Program-made: the position numbers and the translations under genes
NCBI RefSeq assembly: GCF_000016665.1
Contig: NC_009523.1
Coordinates: 3,471,501 to 3,535,500 of the forward strand
Origin: Roseiflexus sp. RS-1
GTDB taxonomy: Bacteria > Chloroflexota > Chloroflexia > Chloroflexales > Roseiflexaceae
Reading direction: 5' to 3'
Length of the DNA: 64,000 bases
Notes under the pieces: generated by a model
Seen by the model: the letters and a program-made list of their open reading frames with translations, nothing else
The model's database searches: none
Told to the model about the DNA's origin: nothing
Shown here: positions 53,036 to 62,989 of the stretch, piece by piece
Layout: every line of letters starts with the position of its first letter
How positions within the stretch are numbered: the stretch's first letter is position 1

Positions 53036-56000
53036 CTACCGATTGCCGCCGCCGAAGTCGTCGAGAAGCGCATTGTTCGCCTGGTGATAGAACAGACCGA
53101 TGCGACCGCCGCGGTTGACGTACAGGTTGCCGACAACTGTGGTTGTATCGGCAACACCGATCAGTGTGCAGTTGACATAGACGCGAACCGAGCCGTCAGC
53201 CAGCGCGCGCGCGCCAAGCACGTCACCGTTGGTGAGGGTCACGTTCGTAAAGACACGCACCGTGCGCCATCCCCATCCGGGCTGAAGCGCCTCAACAACG
53301 ATCTGGCGATTCACGGCATCGTAGGAGACCAGAATGGCGCCCTGCGTTGCGTTTGTGCCGCGCCCCTTCAGCAGCAGCGTGTGGTGTGCGCTGTTGGGGT
53401 CAATCGCGGTCAACGTGACGAAGGCTTCTTGATCTGTGCCAAACTGGGTTTTCCACAGCACGGCGCCACCCTGCTCGACATCGACCCGGTTACCGGCGAT
53501 GCGATACTGGTCGAGTTGCGTCGCGCCGGTCCAGTTACGTCCCAGCCGTCCATTCGCGCGGTTGAAGGTGTCGAGGATGCCGGTCGCCGGGAAGGTCGTG
53601 ACCTTCACCGTGATCGATTTCACTTCTTCAACAGCGCCCCACTCGTCGGTTGAGAAGAACTCAACCAGGTTCGCGCCTTCGCTTGTGATTGCGAAAGGCG
53701 TTGTATACGTCTGCCACGGACCGCCGTTCACACGGTACTGCGTCGTCGCCGGTTCATCGGTCGTCAGCGTGATCGTCGCGCTGCCGAAGAAGCAGTCTGC
53801 CGGGCAGAGCGGCGTGGTCGGTCCGCTGACGCTCGCGGTTGTCACCGGCGGAATGGCGATGCCGTTGAGCAGGATGCGTCCACTCGTTTCGGTTTGCCCG
53901 TCGGTGGCGCTGAGAGTCATCGTCACTGGACCGGCATAGTTGAGCGCCGGGGTGAACGTCAGATTCGCCAGCGCTGCATTCACAGCGGCAGGTGCGCCGC
54001 TGATCGTGGTTGCGTTGAGCGTTCCTGCAGTCGCCGGATCAACCGTCAGCGTCACCGTCACCGGCGCCGAGTCTGGATCGATGACAAATGGGTCGTACAA
54101 CGCCAGCGGCGTCTCTTCGGTGTACGTCTGGGTGAAGAGCAGATCGCCGAGTGGTACGCGCGCCACAGTCAGGTCATTGCTGACTTCGTTGGCTGCCAGA
54201 ACATACAGCGCGCTGTTGCGTTCGAACAGTTTGACCCCTTCAGGGTTCGTGCCGGCTGGCAACAGCAGGAAGACGTTCGGCGCAGCGGGGTTGGTCACAT
54301 CAACCAGCGCCACCGACCGGGCGCGTTCCAGCCCAACGGCGACAATCGCCCGTCCGCCGAACACCTTCGCGTCCAGCACCTCCGGCTCGGAACCGCCACG
54401 GTCGCTGCGGCTGTCCGGGTACAGACCATAGCGCGCCGCAAGTTCGTCGATCTGGTTGCCAGTGTCACCAACCAGCATGCCAGTAGTGGCATCGAAGACG
54501 CTGACCGTGCGACCGCCGCGCACCCGTCCGCTGATCGCACCCGGTGGAATATCGTCGCGCGTATCGCCTTCATCAGCCGTCACGAAGTAGCCATTGCCGC
54601 CGATCTCAATGTATGCGATGCCATCCGGCTCGCGGAACAGGCTCAACAACCGCGTGGGGTTGAAGCCACCGCCGTTGACCGTATCGAACACGTGGGTCGT
54701 CTTCCCCAGCCCGAAGAACGTCAGGCTGTTGTCCGCCAGGTTAAGGCGTGCCACGCCGTTGTTCTCCTGAAGCGAGACATAGGCGTACTGGCTGTCTGCC
54801 GAGAAGACGACCGATTCCGGCTCCAGGGTCGCAGGCGTGTTGTCGATGAGCAGTCGGGCAATATCGTCGGTGCGGTTGGTCATGAAACCAGGCGTACTCG
54901 CCTGTGAAGGCAGCGAGATCTGCGTCAAGCTCAGCGTGGTCGAGGTATCCGGGTCAAAACTGCTCAGATCGACCACCGTCAGCGACCCTGGTCCGCCGTT
55001 GTCACCGACGGCGAAACCCTCTGCCTCGTTCGCAATCACAGCATACTGCCCGTTCGGCGAAATAGCGACCGAGTCGGGCTGAATACCCGTGCTCGCGCTG
55101 GCGATCAACGTGCCGTCGAGACGATAGGCATAGACCGTCCCATTCACAGGCGCTGCTGCCGGCGCCGCCGAACCGGCAACCGCCAGGAAGTAGTCCTGTG
55201 TCGGGTGAATGGCAACCGAGTTCAACCCGGTCAATCCGGTAATGGTCGTCAGGACGCGGATGTTGAACAGGTCGGTAGTGTCGAGCACATACACGATGCC
55301 AGCGTCAGCATTGCTCAACACTGCGCGGTTCCCGCGAATGTCAATGATTTCGGCGCCGGTGATGCCCTGGCTCGCTCCGAAAGTTGCCACTGCCGAGATT
55401 GCAATTGGGTCGTTCAGGTTCAATCCGACCAGGATCGGATCATGGTCTGAGGTGCGATACTGGTCTGGCGCAAACAGGCTCGTCTGCTGCCCCACGCTCT
55501 TGAAGTTCAGATTGTAGTCGAGCACATTCGGCTCATCGGCGTTGATGTGGTACTCGCTCACCCCACTGACCTTCGCCAGCGCCGGAGGCGATGCCAGGGC
55601 GTAGTCGAGATACCCCCACTGACCGTTGAACACGTAAGAATAGGCGCTCTCGCCGACGAAGGTGCGCGCCAGGTCGGTGTACCCCGCTGCACGGAGGACG
55701 TCAATTGGATCTTCCTGGGCATAGGAGTTGAGGTCGCCTATGATCAGAATGTCCGGGTCGCCTGTGCCGGTCGGGTCGGTCGCCAGCCAGGTAACCAACT
55801 CCTGCGCAGCGTTGCGTCGCACGATGTTGCAGTTGCCCGATCCATCGCCAGCGTCCGGGACATCGCACGGGCTTCCCTTCGACTTGAGGTGATTGACAAC
55901 AACAGTCACATCCTCGCCGCTGGCGCGGTGGCGGAAAGTCTGCGCCAGCGCGGGGCGGTTGCGCGGCGCCGAGTCGCCGCCGTTGACGAACGCAACCGTG

Positions 56001-57961
56001 TTGAGCACTGCCGTCTGTCCTACCGGCGTCACCACGGCGGGCTTGTAGATCAGCGCCACCTTGATCGCGTCCGTGCCGAGGGCATTCACCTGTCCGGTTG
56101 CAGCATCGACGTCGATGAAAGCGTAGGTTCCCGGCGCTGTGGCGGCATTCAGCCGATTCACGAGTTCGGCGAGCGCGCTGTTGGGTCCGTACCCATCGTT
56201 CTCAACCTCGATCAGTCCAAGCACCTCTGCATCCAGACGCAGGATTGCCTGGATCAGTTTGGCGTTCTGGCGCTCGAATTCGGTTGCGTTCTCCGCACCG
56301 CGACAACCGGTCGTAGCGCCGCCGACACCCAGCGTACAGCCGGTGAAGGTGTTGAAGTAGTTCAGCACGTTGAACGCTGCCACCTGCATATCGCCGCCGA
56401 CATTGACCGGCAGATCGGGGCGCGGGTTGGCGGCGACAAAGTTGGGCACGCCGCCGCCAAGCGCATTGACCGGACGCACCCGGTAGGCATTGCCGCTGGC
56501 AGGGTTGCCCGCCCAGGTGTAGGTCATCACGCCGACCAGTCCCGTCACCGTGTCGCCGCCCCGCAGAGTGTTGCTGGCGCTCAGCGGATTGCCGCCGCGT
56601 CCGAAACGGATCGGATCGGGGTTCTGGTTGTTCAACTCATCATCGACAATGATCCGGTTGAGATTGTTGGCATCCTGCAATGCCAGCGCCGCCGGTCCCG
56701 GCGCCACAACGTCGGTCGGCTGGCGCAGGCGCCCGCCCGAACTCAGCACAACCTGCCCGAAGCGCCCCAACTGGAAATGTTCGGTGACGTAGAGCGTTTG
56801 CGGGAAGCGTACCAGCATGCCCTCATAGCGCTCCAGATAGGTCGCGTCCGGGAAGGGCATGGAAACATCGACCGGAGCAACCGTCGCGGTGGTTCCACAG
56901 AACTCGATGGCGGTCACATTCCCGATCTGGGTCTGATCCTGGAACTCGGTCGCCGTGCCGGTCACCTGAACGACCTGACCGAGGCTGACGGAGTCGTTGT
57001 TGCTGTTGAAAACGAAGATGCCCTCGGACGTGAGCGGATCGGCATCGACCTGGGCAATCTCCTGAATGTAGAAACCGCGCAGATTCGGCGTCGCACCTTC
57101 ATAGTCGCCGACGACCACGCCCTGAATGGTGACGACCGTGCCGCTGAGCGGGGTCGTGGCGCCGTTCCCCTGCACCTGGTTGATCGGCGTATCCGGTGCG
57201 CTACAGGCAACCGGAACCGGGGTCGGTTCTGGTGTTGGCGAGGGGGTGGGGGTGGCGCTGCTGATCGGCTCGCCGCGCACGGTGACCATATCGAAGCGCA
57301 GGGTGCCGCTGGCGCCGTAGCTGCTTCCCGGATTGGACGGCGCGTAGACGCTACTGCTGGCGGCAAACGCTGCCACCACGCGGAACACGACGTTCGGATT
57401 ATTGTTCAGCGCCGGGATGCTGCTGAAGTCGAACGAGCGATTGTTGAACCACGCATCGCCCGCGGTCGCCACAAAGGTGGTAGCTTCGCTAAACGTCGCG
57501 CCGCCATCGGTCGAATAGAGCAGCGCGACGGTGTTGGCGGCGGTATTACTATGACGCAGGTCGAAACTGAAGAGAATGTTCTGATACCCGACCGTGCTGA
57601 CGGCGAACTGGACGCCGCGCTGGCGATCCTGAGTTCCCTGCGGCGCATAGGTGGTTGTATTCCACGCCGAGTCATCGCCGGTGGCGGGGTCGGTGCTGCC
57701 GCCGCTCGCATCGCCGCTGGCGAATGTCGCAGTTGTGCCGCCGACGAGGGAAGCGATTCCGCTGCCGATCGCCGGATCGGTCGTGCCAGTATTTGTGTTG
57801 TTGTCAGGCGTCGGGGAATTGAATGTCCACTGGGTGATGATCGTGGTGGTTGCGGTCGCCGGTTGCGCGATTCCGAGCATGCCAGCGAAGAGCAACGCCA
57901 GCATTGCCGCTGCAATGACCAGGCGCTGCGCCGCAACCGGGCGGCGATTGGGATGAACCAT
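53036..57961 (-). CDS. Giant ExeM/NucH-type extracellular endonuclease
   Basis: A 1641-residue secreted protein. Signal peptide (about 8-35, ending in PATA), a beta-sandwich domain (WTFNSPTPDNNTNTG onward), then an OB-like region. The exonuclease-endonuclease-phosphatase domain (about 520-850) is clear: AFNVLNYFNTF, VLGLIEVENDG, IIGDLNSYAQEDP, SDHDPILVGL. It is followed by a beta-propeller 'choice-of-anchor I' region (AISPNGQYAVIANEAEG, LEPESVVFSADSQYAYVSLQ), a cadherin-like segment and a C-terminal beta-rich module (TTQYRVNGGPWQTY). It degrades extracellular DNA/RNA, probably for phosphate or biofilm turnover. ATG 57961 with AAGGAG upstream; the ORF runs to 58084 but that extension includes structured leader DNA. 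Confidence 0.9.
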   Translation of the reverse strand: MVHPNRRPVAAQRLVIAAAMLALLFAGMLGIAQPATATTTIITQWTFNSPTPDNNTNTGTTDPAIGSGIASLVGGTTATFASGDASGGSTDPATGDDSAWNTTTYAPQGTQDRQRGVQFAVSTVGYQNILFSFDLRHSNTAANTVALLYSTDGGATFSEATTFVATAGDAWFNNRSFDFSSIPALNNNPNVVFRVVAAFAASSSVYAPSNPGSSYGASGTLRFDMVTVRGEPISSATPTPSPTPEPTPVPVACSAPDTPINQVQGNGATTPLSGTVVTIQGVVVGDYEGATPNLRGFYIQEIAQVDADPLTSEGIFVFNSNNDSVSLGQVVQVTGTATEFQDQTQIGNVTAIEFCGTTATVAPVDVSMPFPDATYLERYEGMLVRFPQTLYVTEHFQLGRFGQVVLSSGGRLRQPTDVVAPGPAALALQDANNLNRIIVDDELNNQNPDPIRFGRGGNPLSASNTLRGGDTVTGLVGVMTYTWAGNPASGNAYRVRPVNALGGGVPNFVAANPRPDLPVNVGGDMQVAAFNVLNYFNTFTGCTLGVGGATTGCRGAENATEFERQNAKLIQAILRLDAEVLGLIEVENDGYGPNSALAELVNRLNAATAPGTYAFIDVDAATGQVNALGTDAIKVALIYKPAVVTPVGQTAVLNTVAFVNGGDSAPRNRPALAQTFRHRASGEDVTVVVNHLKSKGSPCDVPDAGDGSGNCNIVRRNAAQELVTWLATDPTGTGDPDILIIGDLNSYAQEDPIDVLRAAGYTDLARTFVGESAYSYVFNGQWGYLDYALASPPALAKVSGVSEYHINADEPNVLDYNLNFKSVGQQTSLFAPDQYRTSDHDPILVGLNLNDPIAISAVATFGASQGITGAEIIDIRGNRAVLSNADAGIVYVLDTTDLFNIRVLTTITGLTGLNSVAIHPTQDYFLAVAGSAAPAAAPVNGTVYAYRLDGTLIASASTGIQPDSVAISPNGQYAVIANEAEGFAVGDNGGPGSLTVVDLSSFDPDTSTTLSLTQISLPSQASTPGFMTNRTDDIARLLIDNTPATLEPESVVFSADSQYAYVSLQENNGVARLNLADNSLTFFGLGKTTHVFDTVNGGGFNPTRLLSLFREPDGIAYIEIGGNGYFVTADEGDTRDDIPPGAISGRVRGGRTVSVFDATTGMLVGDTGNQIDELAARYGLYPDSRSDRGGSEPEVLDAKVFGGRAIVAVGLERARSVALVDVTNPAAPNVFLLLPAGTNPEGVKLFERNSALYVLAANEVSNDLTVARVPLGDLLFTQTYTEETPLALYDPFVIDPDSAPVTVTLTVDPATAGTLNATTISGAPAAVNAALANLTFTPALNYAGPVTMTLSATDGQTETSGRILLNGIAIPPVTTASVSGPTTPLCPADCFFGSATITLTTDEPATTQYRVNGGPWQTYTTPFAITSEGANLVEFFSTDEWGAVEEVKSITVKVTTFPATGILDTFNRANGRLGRNWTGATQLDQYRIAGNRVDVEQGGAVLWKTQFGTDQEAFVTLTAIDPNSAHHTLLLKGRGTNATQGAILVSYDAVNRQIVVEALQPGWGWRTVRVFTNVTLTNGDVLGARALADGSVRVYVNCTLIGVADTTTVVGNLYVNRGGRIGLFYHQANNALLDDFGGGNR

Positions 57962-58027
57962 GCACGTGCTCCTTCCAGACACTCTTCTCACATCAGGGAT
58001 CACCGGTCGTAACGTGTCCTTCACTGG

Positions 58028-58114
58028 ATGCCGGGAATCAGGCAACGCGCCGGTTGGGGATCTCCTGCGGCAGGCGCCGTACAAACCGGCGCGTTATGCC
58101 TCAGACCCCGGCAT
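58028..58114 (-). promoter_or_regulatory. Large structured leader (87-nt stem-loop) upstream of the nuclease gene
   Basis: On the minus strand ATGCCGGG (outer arm) pairs with CCCGGCAT; AGGC pairs with GCCT; and the inner 12-bp arm AACGCGCCGGTT (58095-58084) pairs with AACCGGCGCGTT (58055-58044). A 28-nt apical loop remains. It ends 66 bases before the ATG. It matches no riboswitch class I can name. Confidence 0.55.
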
Positions 58115-58293
58115 TCTGTCGGGCGACACCAATCGCGAATCGTTGCTTTGCAACGACCCTTCTCGTTTTCTTCACTCGCCTGATCCTCAAACTGGCTCGA
58201 CGCGATTATACTCACAGTGCGGTTAAGAAAGAAGCCTGAAATTGTTAAGCACCACGGATAACATGATTACAGTGTTTTCATCCGCGTATTTCC

Positions 58294-58323
58294 TTGACAC
58301 TGCCCGCTCCTGGGTGCTATGCT
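58294..58323 (+). promoter_or_regulatory. Promoter for the large subtilisin-like protease
   Basis: TTGACA at 58294-58299, an 18-bp spacer, TATGCT at 58318-58323; start codon at 58365. The divergent nuclease gene has a TATAAT on the minus strand (58210-58205) without a convincing -35. Otherwise 57962-58364 holds only the structured leader. Confidence 0.6.
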
Positions 58324-58364
58324 GATACCTGTGGTCAAAGCGGAGCTCGTGTCAGGATCGTCGC

Positions 58365-61364
58365 ATGTCGGCTCGCGCTGCTGTTTCGCGCCTCCTCATT
58401 ATTGTCCTGGTTCTCCTTTCTTCGTGTGTGGGTGATTCTGGCAGAATCGCTGTGCATGCATCAGGAGTTCTTGCCGCTTCTCCTGAGTCAATCGGTGAAA
58501 CGCTGGCGTCGGGTCAGCAGGTCACGCGACCGCTGGTTATCACGAATACCGGGACAACCCCGATCACCGCCTTGCTGTACGAAGCGTATGCGCAACCATC
58601 GCTGGCAATGGCGCATGCCTGGGGTCCTGCCAGCGTACCATTGCCACAGCAGGAACAATCGCTCGACCCGCGCCTGGCAACGCAACTGGACGAACCCTCC
58701 GAGCGTGGTGCGTTCATTGTCTATTTGCACGACCAGGCAGACCTGAGCGCGGCGTATGGCATAACCGACTGGGGGGAACGCGGGTGGTTCGTTTACCGCA
58801 CGCTGGTCGAACACGCGGAGCGCACCCAGCGTGCTCTGCGCGCTGAACTGTCGGCGCGCGGTCTGGCATACCGACCATTCTGGATTGTCAATGCGGTCTA
58901 TGTCGAAGGAACGCTCACCGATGCGCAGGCGCTGGAACGACGCGCCGACGTTGCGCTGGTTCGCACCGATGCGCGTGTGGCGGTTGCGCCGCAGGTGTCG
59001 GCGCCAGCGAGTCTCGATGAGCGTTGCAGTTCGGACGGTAATCCGGTGTGCTGGAATATCCGGGCGATTGGCGCCGACCGGGTCTGGAATGAGTTTGGCA
59101 TCACCGGTCAGGGAGTCACCGTTGCGTCAATCGACACCGGCGTGTTGGGGATCCATCCGGCGCTGCGCGACCGGTATCGCGGCGCGCTTGGCGGCGGAAT
59201 GTACGATCACAACTACAACTGGTACGATCCGCAGGGTGTGTTTCCGATGCCGGTCGATCAGAACGGGCACGGCACCCACACCACCGGCACGATCGTCGGC
59301 AGTCGACCGGGCGGTGAGCGGTTCGGCGTTGCGCCGGGCGCACGGTGGATTGCTGCGCAGGGGTGCGATGGGTCATTCTGTAGCGAAAGCGATCTGTTTG
59401 CCGCCGCGCAGTGGATCCTGGCGCCGACCGATCTCAACGACCGCAATCCGCGACCGGACCTTCGCCCGATGATTGTCAACAACTCATGGGCAGGCGGCAG
59501 CAACGACCCATGGTATGCCGGCTATACCGCCGCCTGGCGCGCAGCGGGCATCTTTCCGGTCTTCGCGGCGGGCAACGGCGTCGGCGCCTGCCGCACAATT
59601 GCGTCTCCAGGCGATTATGCCGATGTGGTGGCAGTCGGCGCCACCAATCGCAGCGGTTCGATTGCATCATTCAGTCTGCGCGGTCCTGCCGCCGATGGGC
59701 GGATGAAGCCGGACTTCGTCGCTCCCGGTGATGGCGGCATTTACTCTGCATCGCTCAATGACGGGTACACAACACTGCGCGGCACATCAATGGCGACTCC
59801 GCATGTCGCCGGGGTGGCTGCGCTGCTTTACGCTGCCAATCCGGCGCTGATCGGCGATTACGACGCAACCTATGCCATCCTGCGCGACACGGCGCGGCGG
59901 CGAGATGATCCGCAGTGTGGCGTCGTAGCAGGGGGCGGGAACAATGTCTACGGGTGGGGGTTGATCGACGCACACGCGGCTGTTGCCCGCGCGCGCGTTG
60001 ATGTTCCCTGGTTGCGCCTCCCGACGACGACCCTGAACCTTGATCCCGGTCAAAGCGCATCCGTCAACGTGACCCTCGACGCCAGCGGTGTTGCAACACC
60101 CGGAATCTACACGGCGCGCATCCAGATCTATGCCGGTGATCTGACCCTTCCGCCGGTAACAGTGACGGTCACAATGGTCGTGACCGGTGCTGGCGGTACA
60201 CTGGTGACCGGCATTGTGCGTGATGCAGAGACCGGTACGCCGCTTGCGGCAACAGTCCGCACTGAGAACGGCGCGAGCACAACGACTGCGGCTGACGGAA
60301 CATTCGCACTGGTGCTGACCACGGGTGTCCATACCCTGACCGCTTCCGCTCGCTCGTATGCACCCCGGCAACGCACGATCACCGTGCCGACCGACGGATC
60401 GGTCGATTTTGGGTTGCTGCTCGATGCGCCGCAGGTTGCATTATCGACCGATTACGTGACAGCCACACTCGATTTCAACACCAGTGTCACGCGCACGGTA
60501 ACGATCACGAACACCGGCACACGTCCATTGACGTTCGAAGCGAAGGTCGGGTATGCGCCATTCGGCATCTATCGCAGTGACGAGCCGGGGGGACCGGTGT
60601 ACCGGTGGATCGACCTGCCACCTGATGCACCAACCCTGGAACTGACGAACACAACCCGGATCGATGGCGTGCCATTGGGACTGACATTCCCGCTCTATAC
60701 CTACACGGTTACCGAGACCTCCATCACGTCGGATGGGACGCTGATGTTTGACTGGCCCTATCCGTACACCGGTCTGCTGGAGCGTTGTCTGCCGGCGACT
60801 GAAGCATTCTTCAACCTGCTTGCGCCATTCCGCACCGACCTTGACCCGTCGCGCGGCGGAATTGTGCGTTATGGAACGGTCAACAACGGCACAACGTTTG
60901 TGGTCAGTTTCGAGGATGTACCGACCGCCGCAGGTCCGCCGGATCACACCTTCACGTTCCAGACGTTGCTTCACCAGGATGGCCGGATTGTCTACCAGTA
61001 CCGCGATCTGGGAGCGTTGCCGGAGCGTCTCAGTGTTGGGATTCAGAAAAGCCTGAACCAGGTGCAACGGATCGGTTGCGGCGCCGATACGCCGATCGCT
61101 CCGGGACTGGCCATCGAGTTCAGACCACAGTTCCGTCCGGAGGGTTGGGTGATCGTGAACCCGGAGAAAGGGTCGCTTGAACCGGGCGCCAGCACAAACC
61201 TGACGTTCACCTACTTCTGGCAGGCGCCGCCGCAGGGGAACCATCTCCGCACAACCATTGTCATCTCCAGCAGCGATCCGCGTCGCCGCACAGCAACGAT
61301 TATGACTGAGGCTGCGATGCGTCCGGCGCCGCATGTGGTATGGCTGGGCATCGTGGCGCGGTAA
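58365..61364 (+). CDS. Large secreted subtilisin-like protease with C-terminal binding domains
   Basis: A 999-residue S8 protease. N-terminal signal (LLIIVLVLLSSCVG, with possible lipobox LSSC). A propeptide-like region precedes the catalytic domain: Asp in VASIDTGVLGIHP (about 256), His in NGHGTHTTGTIVG (about 301), Asn in IVNNSWAGG, Ser in RGTSMATPHVAGVAALLY (about 473). After about 600 come beta-sandwich domains: a carboxypeptidase-regulatory-like module (TGIVRDAETGTPLAATVRT) and an immunoglobulin-like one with FSLY-type strands. The C-terminus is PHVVWLGIVAR, a weak version of the common tail. Acts outside the cell. Confidence 0.9.
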   Translation: MSARAAVSRLLIIVLVLLSSCVGDSGRIAVHASGVLAASPESIGETLASGQQVTRPLVITNTGTTPITALLYEAYAQPSLAMAHAWGPASVPLPQQEQSLDPRLATQLDEPSERGAFIVYLHDQADLSAAYGITDWGERGWFVYRTLVEHAERTQRALRAELSARGLAYRPFWIVNAVYVEGTLTDAQALERRADVALVRTDARVAVAPQVSAPASLDERCSSDGNPVCWNIRAIGADRVWNEFGITGQGVTVASIDTGVLGIHPALRDRYRGALGGGMYDHNYNWYDPQGVFPMPVDQNGHGTHTTGTIVGSRPGGERFGVAPGARWIAAQGCDGSFCSESDLFAAAQWILAPTDLNDRNPRPDLRPMIVNNSWAGGSNDPWYAGYTAAWRAAGIFPVFAAGNGVGACRTIASPGDYADVVAVGATNRSGSIASFSLRGPAADGRMKPDFVAPGDGGIYSASLNDGYTTLRGTSMATPHVAGVAALLYAANPALIGDYDATYAILRDTARRRDDPQCGVVAGGGNNVYGWGLIDAHAAVARARVDVPWLRLPTTTLNLDPGQSASVNVTLDASGVATPGIYTARIQIYAGDLTLPPVTVTVTMVVTGAGGTLVTGIVRDAETGTPLAATVRTENGASTTTAADGTFALVLTTGVHTLTASARSYAPRQRTITVPTDGSVDFGLLLDAPQVALSTDYVTATLDFNTSVTRTVTITNTGTRPLTFEAKVGYAPFGIYRSDEPGGPVYRWIDLPPDAPTLELTNTTRIDGVPLGLTFPLYTYTVTETSITSDGTLMFDWPYPYTGLLERCLPATEAFFNLLAPFRTDLDPSRGGIVRYGTVNNGTTFVVSFEDVPTAAGPPDHTFTFQTLLHQDGRIVYQYRDLGALPERLSVGIQKSLNQVQRIGCGADTPIAPGLAIEFRPQFRPEGWVIVNPEKGSLEPGASTNLTFTYFWQAPPQGNHLRTTIVISSSDPRRRTATIMTEAAMRPAPHVVWLGIVAR

Positions 61365-61507
61365 TCGTGCGCCAATTCAGCAATTCCAACAAAGCTGGAC
61401 ATAGCGGGCATCAGTGCGTCCGGCGTTGAACCCAGGCGGCATAGCAATCCTCATGACCTCAACGAGACGTATGGTATAATGATGTCGCACGTTGTGTTTG
61501 TTCGCCA

Positions 61508-61948
61508 ATGTCTCCTCTCCATCCATTCACAGTTCATCTTCCGATCGGTCTGCTGATCGGGAATGCCATCATGACGGCGCTCTACCTCTGGCGTGGCGAT
61601 CGTTCGCTGGAAACAGCGGCATATCATTGCCTGTGGCTGGGATGGCTGCTCTTGTTACCTGCTGTTGTCACCGGAACGATCGATGCCGCGCGACAGGTGT
61701 TCGATCCGCTGCGCCCCAGGGACGACGCGCTGGTCTGGGTTAATGCGCACGCACTGACGGGAGTGGCAATAATGGTCGTATACTGGCAGGCATGGCAGGC
61801 GCGACGACGGAACCCGGCAATCCTGGACGATGCCGGAGCGCGGCGCAGCTACCTGGCGCTGCTGACGCTGGGGGCAATGCTGGTTGTGCTGACCGGATGG
61901 CTGGGAGGGCAGCTGGTCTATTCGCTGCGCCTGGGAATAGAAATGTAA
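61508..61948 (+). CDS. DUF2231-type membrane protein
   Basis: A 146-residue protein with four membrane segments. It starts with the family signature LHPFTVHLPIGLLIGN and shows LPAVVTGTIDAARQVFD and AHALTGVAIMVVYW, whose His residues could bind haem or a metal. The family is often found with cytochrome or thiosulfate genes; function unknown. Followed after 23 bases by plsC on the same strand. Confidence 0.85.
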   Translation: MSPLHPFTVHLPIGLLIGNAIMTALYLWRGDRSLETAAYHCLWLGWLLLLPAVVTGTIDAARQVFDPLRPRDDALVWVNAHALTGVAIMVVYWQAWQARRRNPAILDDAGARRSYLALLTLGAMLVVLTGWLGGQLVYSLRLGIEM

Positions 61949-61971
61949 GCAGAGACGTAAAGGAGAGCGCT

Positions 61972-62646
61972 GTGCTCGATCTGTTCTTCTACCTGTTGCT
62001 CTGGATACCGCTCAATCTGTTACGGCTCGTGTGGGCCAACTGGAAGATCGAGGGTCGTGAGCATCTGCCGCCGCGCCCGCAGGGCATGATACTGGCAGTC
62101 AATCACCTGCACTGGAGCGATATTCTGGTCGTTGGCGCCTCCCTCCCCCTCTCCCATCGTCCCTGGTGGGTCGCAAAGGTCGAATTGTTCAACAACCCGG
62201 TTGCGGCATGGTGGTTCCGCACGATGCACGTCATCCCGATCAAACGTGGCAAGCGCGATCTGGCGGCGCTCGAAGCGGCGGAGGAAGCGCTCAAGCGGGG
62301 CGCAGTGCTGATCATGTTCCCCGAAGGGCATCGCAGCGACACCGGGCAGTTGCAGCAAGGGCGCGGCGGCGCAGTGCGCCTGGCGATCCGCGCCCAATGC
62401 CCGATCGTGCCGGTTGCGATCTGGGGCACCGAGGCGGGCATCGGCGCAATCCTGCGGCGGCGTCCAATTCGGGTGCGGTTTGGCAAACCATATCATCCGC
62501 CTGTCGAAGGCGACAAAATCCCCTTCGATCGCATGAACGACCTGACCGATGACATGATGCTGCGGATCGCAGCGATGATGCCGGAGCGATACTGGGGCTA
62601 CTACCGCGAACGGATGCTGGCAGAGACAGCGGAAAAATCGTCATGA
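61972..62646 (+). CDS. plsC: 1-acyl-sn-glycerol-3-phosphate acyltransferase (PlsC-like)
   Basis: A 224-residue acyltransferase of the phospholipid pathway: it transfers an acyl chain to lysophosphatidate at the membrane. Motif I is NHLHWSD (H-x4-D), motif III FPEGHRSDTGQLQQGRGGA, motif IV PIVPVAIWG. One N-terminal hydrophobic helix. GTG start at 61972 with AAGGAG seven bases upstream; the longer ORF from 61792 overlaps the previous gene and is not used. Confidence 0.88.
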   Translation: MLDLFFYLLLWIPLNLLRLVWANWKIEGREHLPPRPQGMILAVNHLHWSDILVVGASLPLSHRPWWVAKVELFNNPVAAWWFRTMHVIPIKRGKRDLAALEAAEEALKRGAVLIMFPEGHRSDTGQLQQGRGGAVRLAIRAQCPIVPVAIWGTEAGIGAILRRRPIRVRFGKPYHPPVEGDKIPFDRMNDLTDDMMLRIAAMMPERYWGYYRERMLAETAEKSS

Positions 62647-62670
62647 CCCCTGCCGTGTCTCCCTCCCGCA

Positions 62671-62695
62671 GCGCCACCCTGCGGGAGGGTGGCGC
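62671..62695. terminator. Perfect hairpin between convergent genes
   Basis: GCGCCACCCT, loop GCGGG, AGGGTGGCGC: a 10-bp perfect stem between plsC and the minus-strand small gene. A competing stem CTCCCGCAG/CTGCGGGAG overlaps it. Without a T tract it is a probable but not classical bidirectional terminator. Confidence 0.6.
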
Positions 62696-62839
62696 TTACG
62701 CCTCCGCTTTCTCCTCTGGACCCAGGATCAGATCGGCGATATAGACCGCGAGACGCGCTGCCAGGGTGGTCAGCAGCAGACTGAGCAACCCGACCAGCAG
62801 ACGGCGTTTCATCTCATCGTCGAACAGACTTGTGTTCAT
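62696..62839 (-). CDS. Small membrane protein
   Basis: 47 residues: a charged head (SLFDDEMKRR), one membrane segment (LLVGLLSLLLTTLAARLAVYI) and a short acidic tail (GPEEKAEA). GAAGGAG lies upstream of the ATG at 62839, at a rather long spacing of 11. Function unknown. Confidence 0.55.
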   Translation of the reverse strand: MNTSLFDDEMKRRLLVGLLSLLLTTLAARLAVYIADLILGPEEKAEA

Positions 62840-62937
62840 AGGTATGGCATCTCCTTCTGTGTTCGTTGCCCAATGCAGTATATCACACTCAAATGGTGCG
62901 CGCATTTGTATTCACAACTTCACTGCACAAACGCACC

Positions 62938-62984
62938 GCAGAGATGACGGGAATGCAGAGTCTTTCTTCAATCCCTCTCTGCGT
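62938..62984. repeat. CACCGCAGAG dispersed palindrome interrupted by IS110
   Basis: Left arm CACCGCAGAGATGACGGGAA, then the beginning of the right arm CTCTCTGCGTCCT. The right arm stops where the IS110 leader begins. Compare the full palindrome at 38129-38250. Confidence 0.6.
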
Positions 62985-62989
62985 CCTAG

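Noticed and set aside
55547-58012. 821-codon plus-strand ORF opposite the nuclease gene
   Set aside because: Shadow of the third-position GC bias of the minus-strand gene, which has clear nuclease motifs and a ribosome site.
61792-62646. 284-codon version of the acyltransferase
   Set aside because: The extension overlaps the DUF2231 gene, and GTG 61972 has a good ribosome site.
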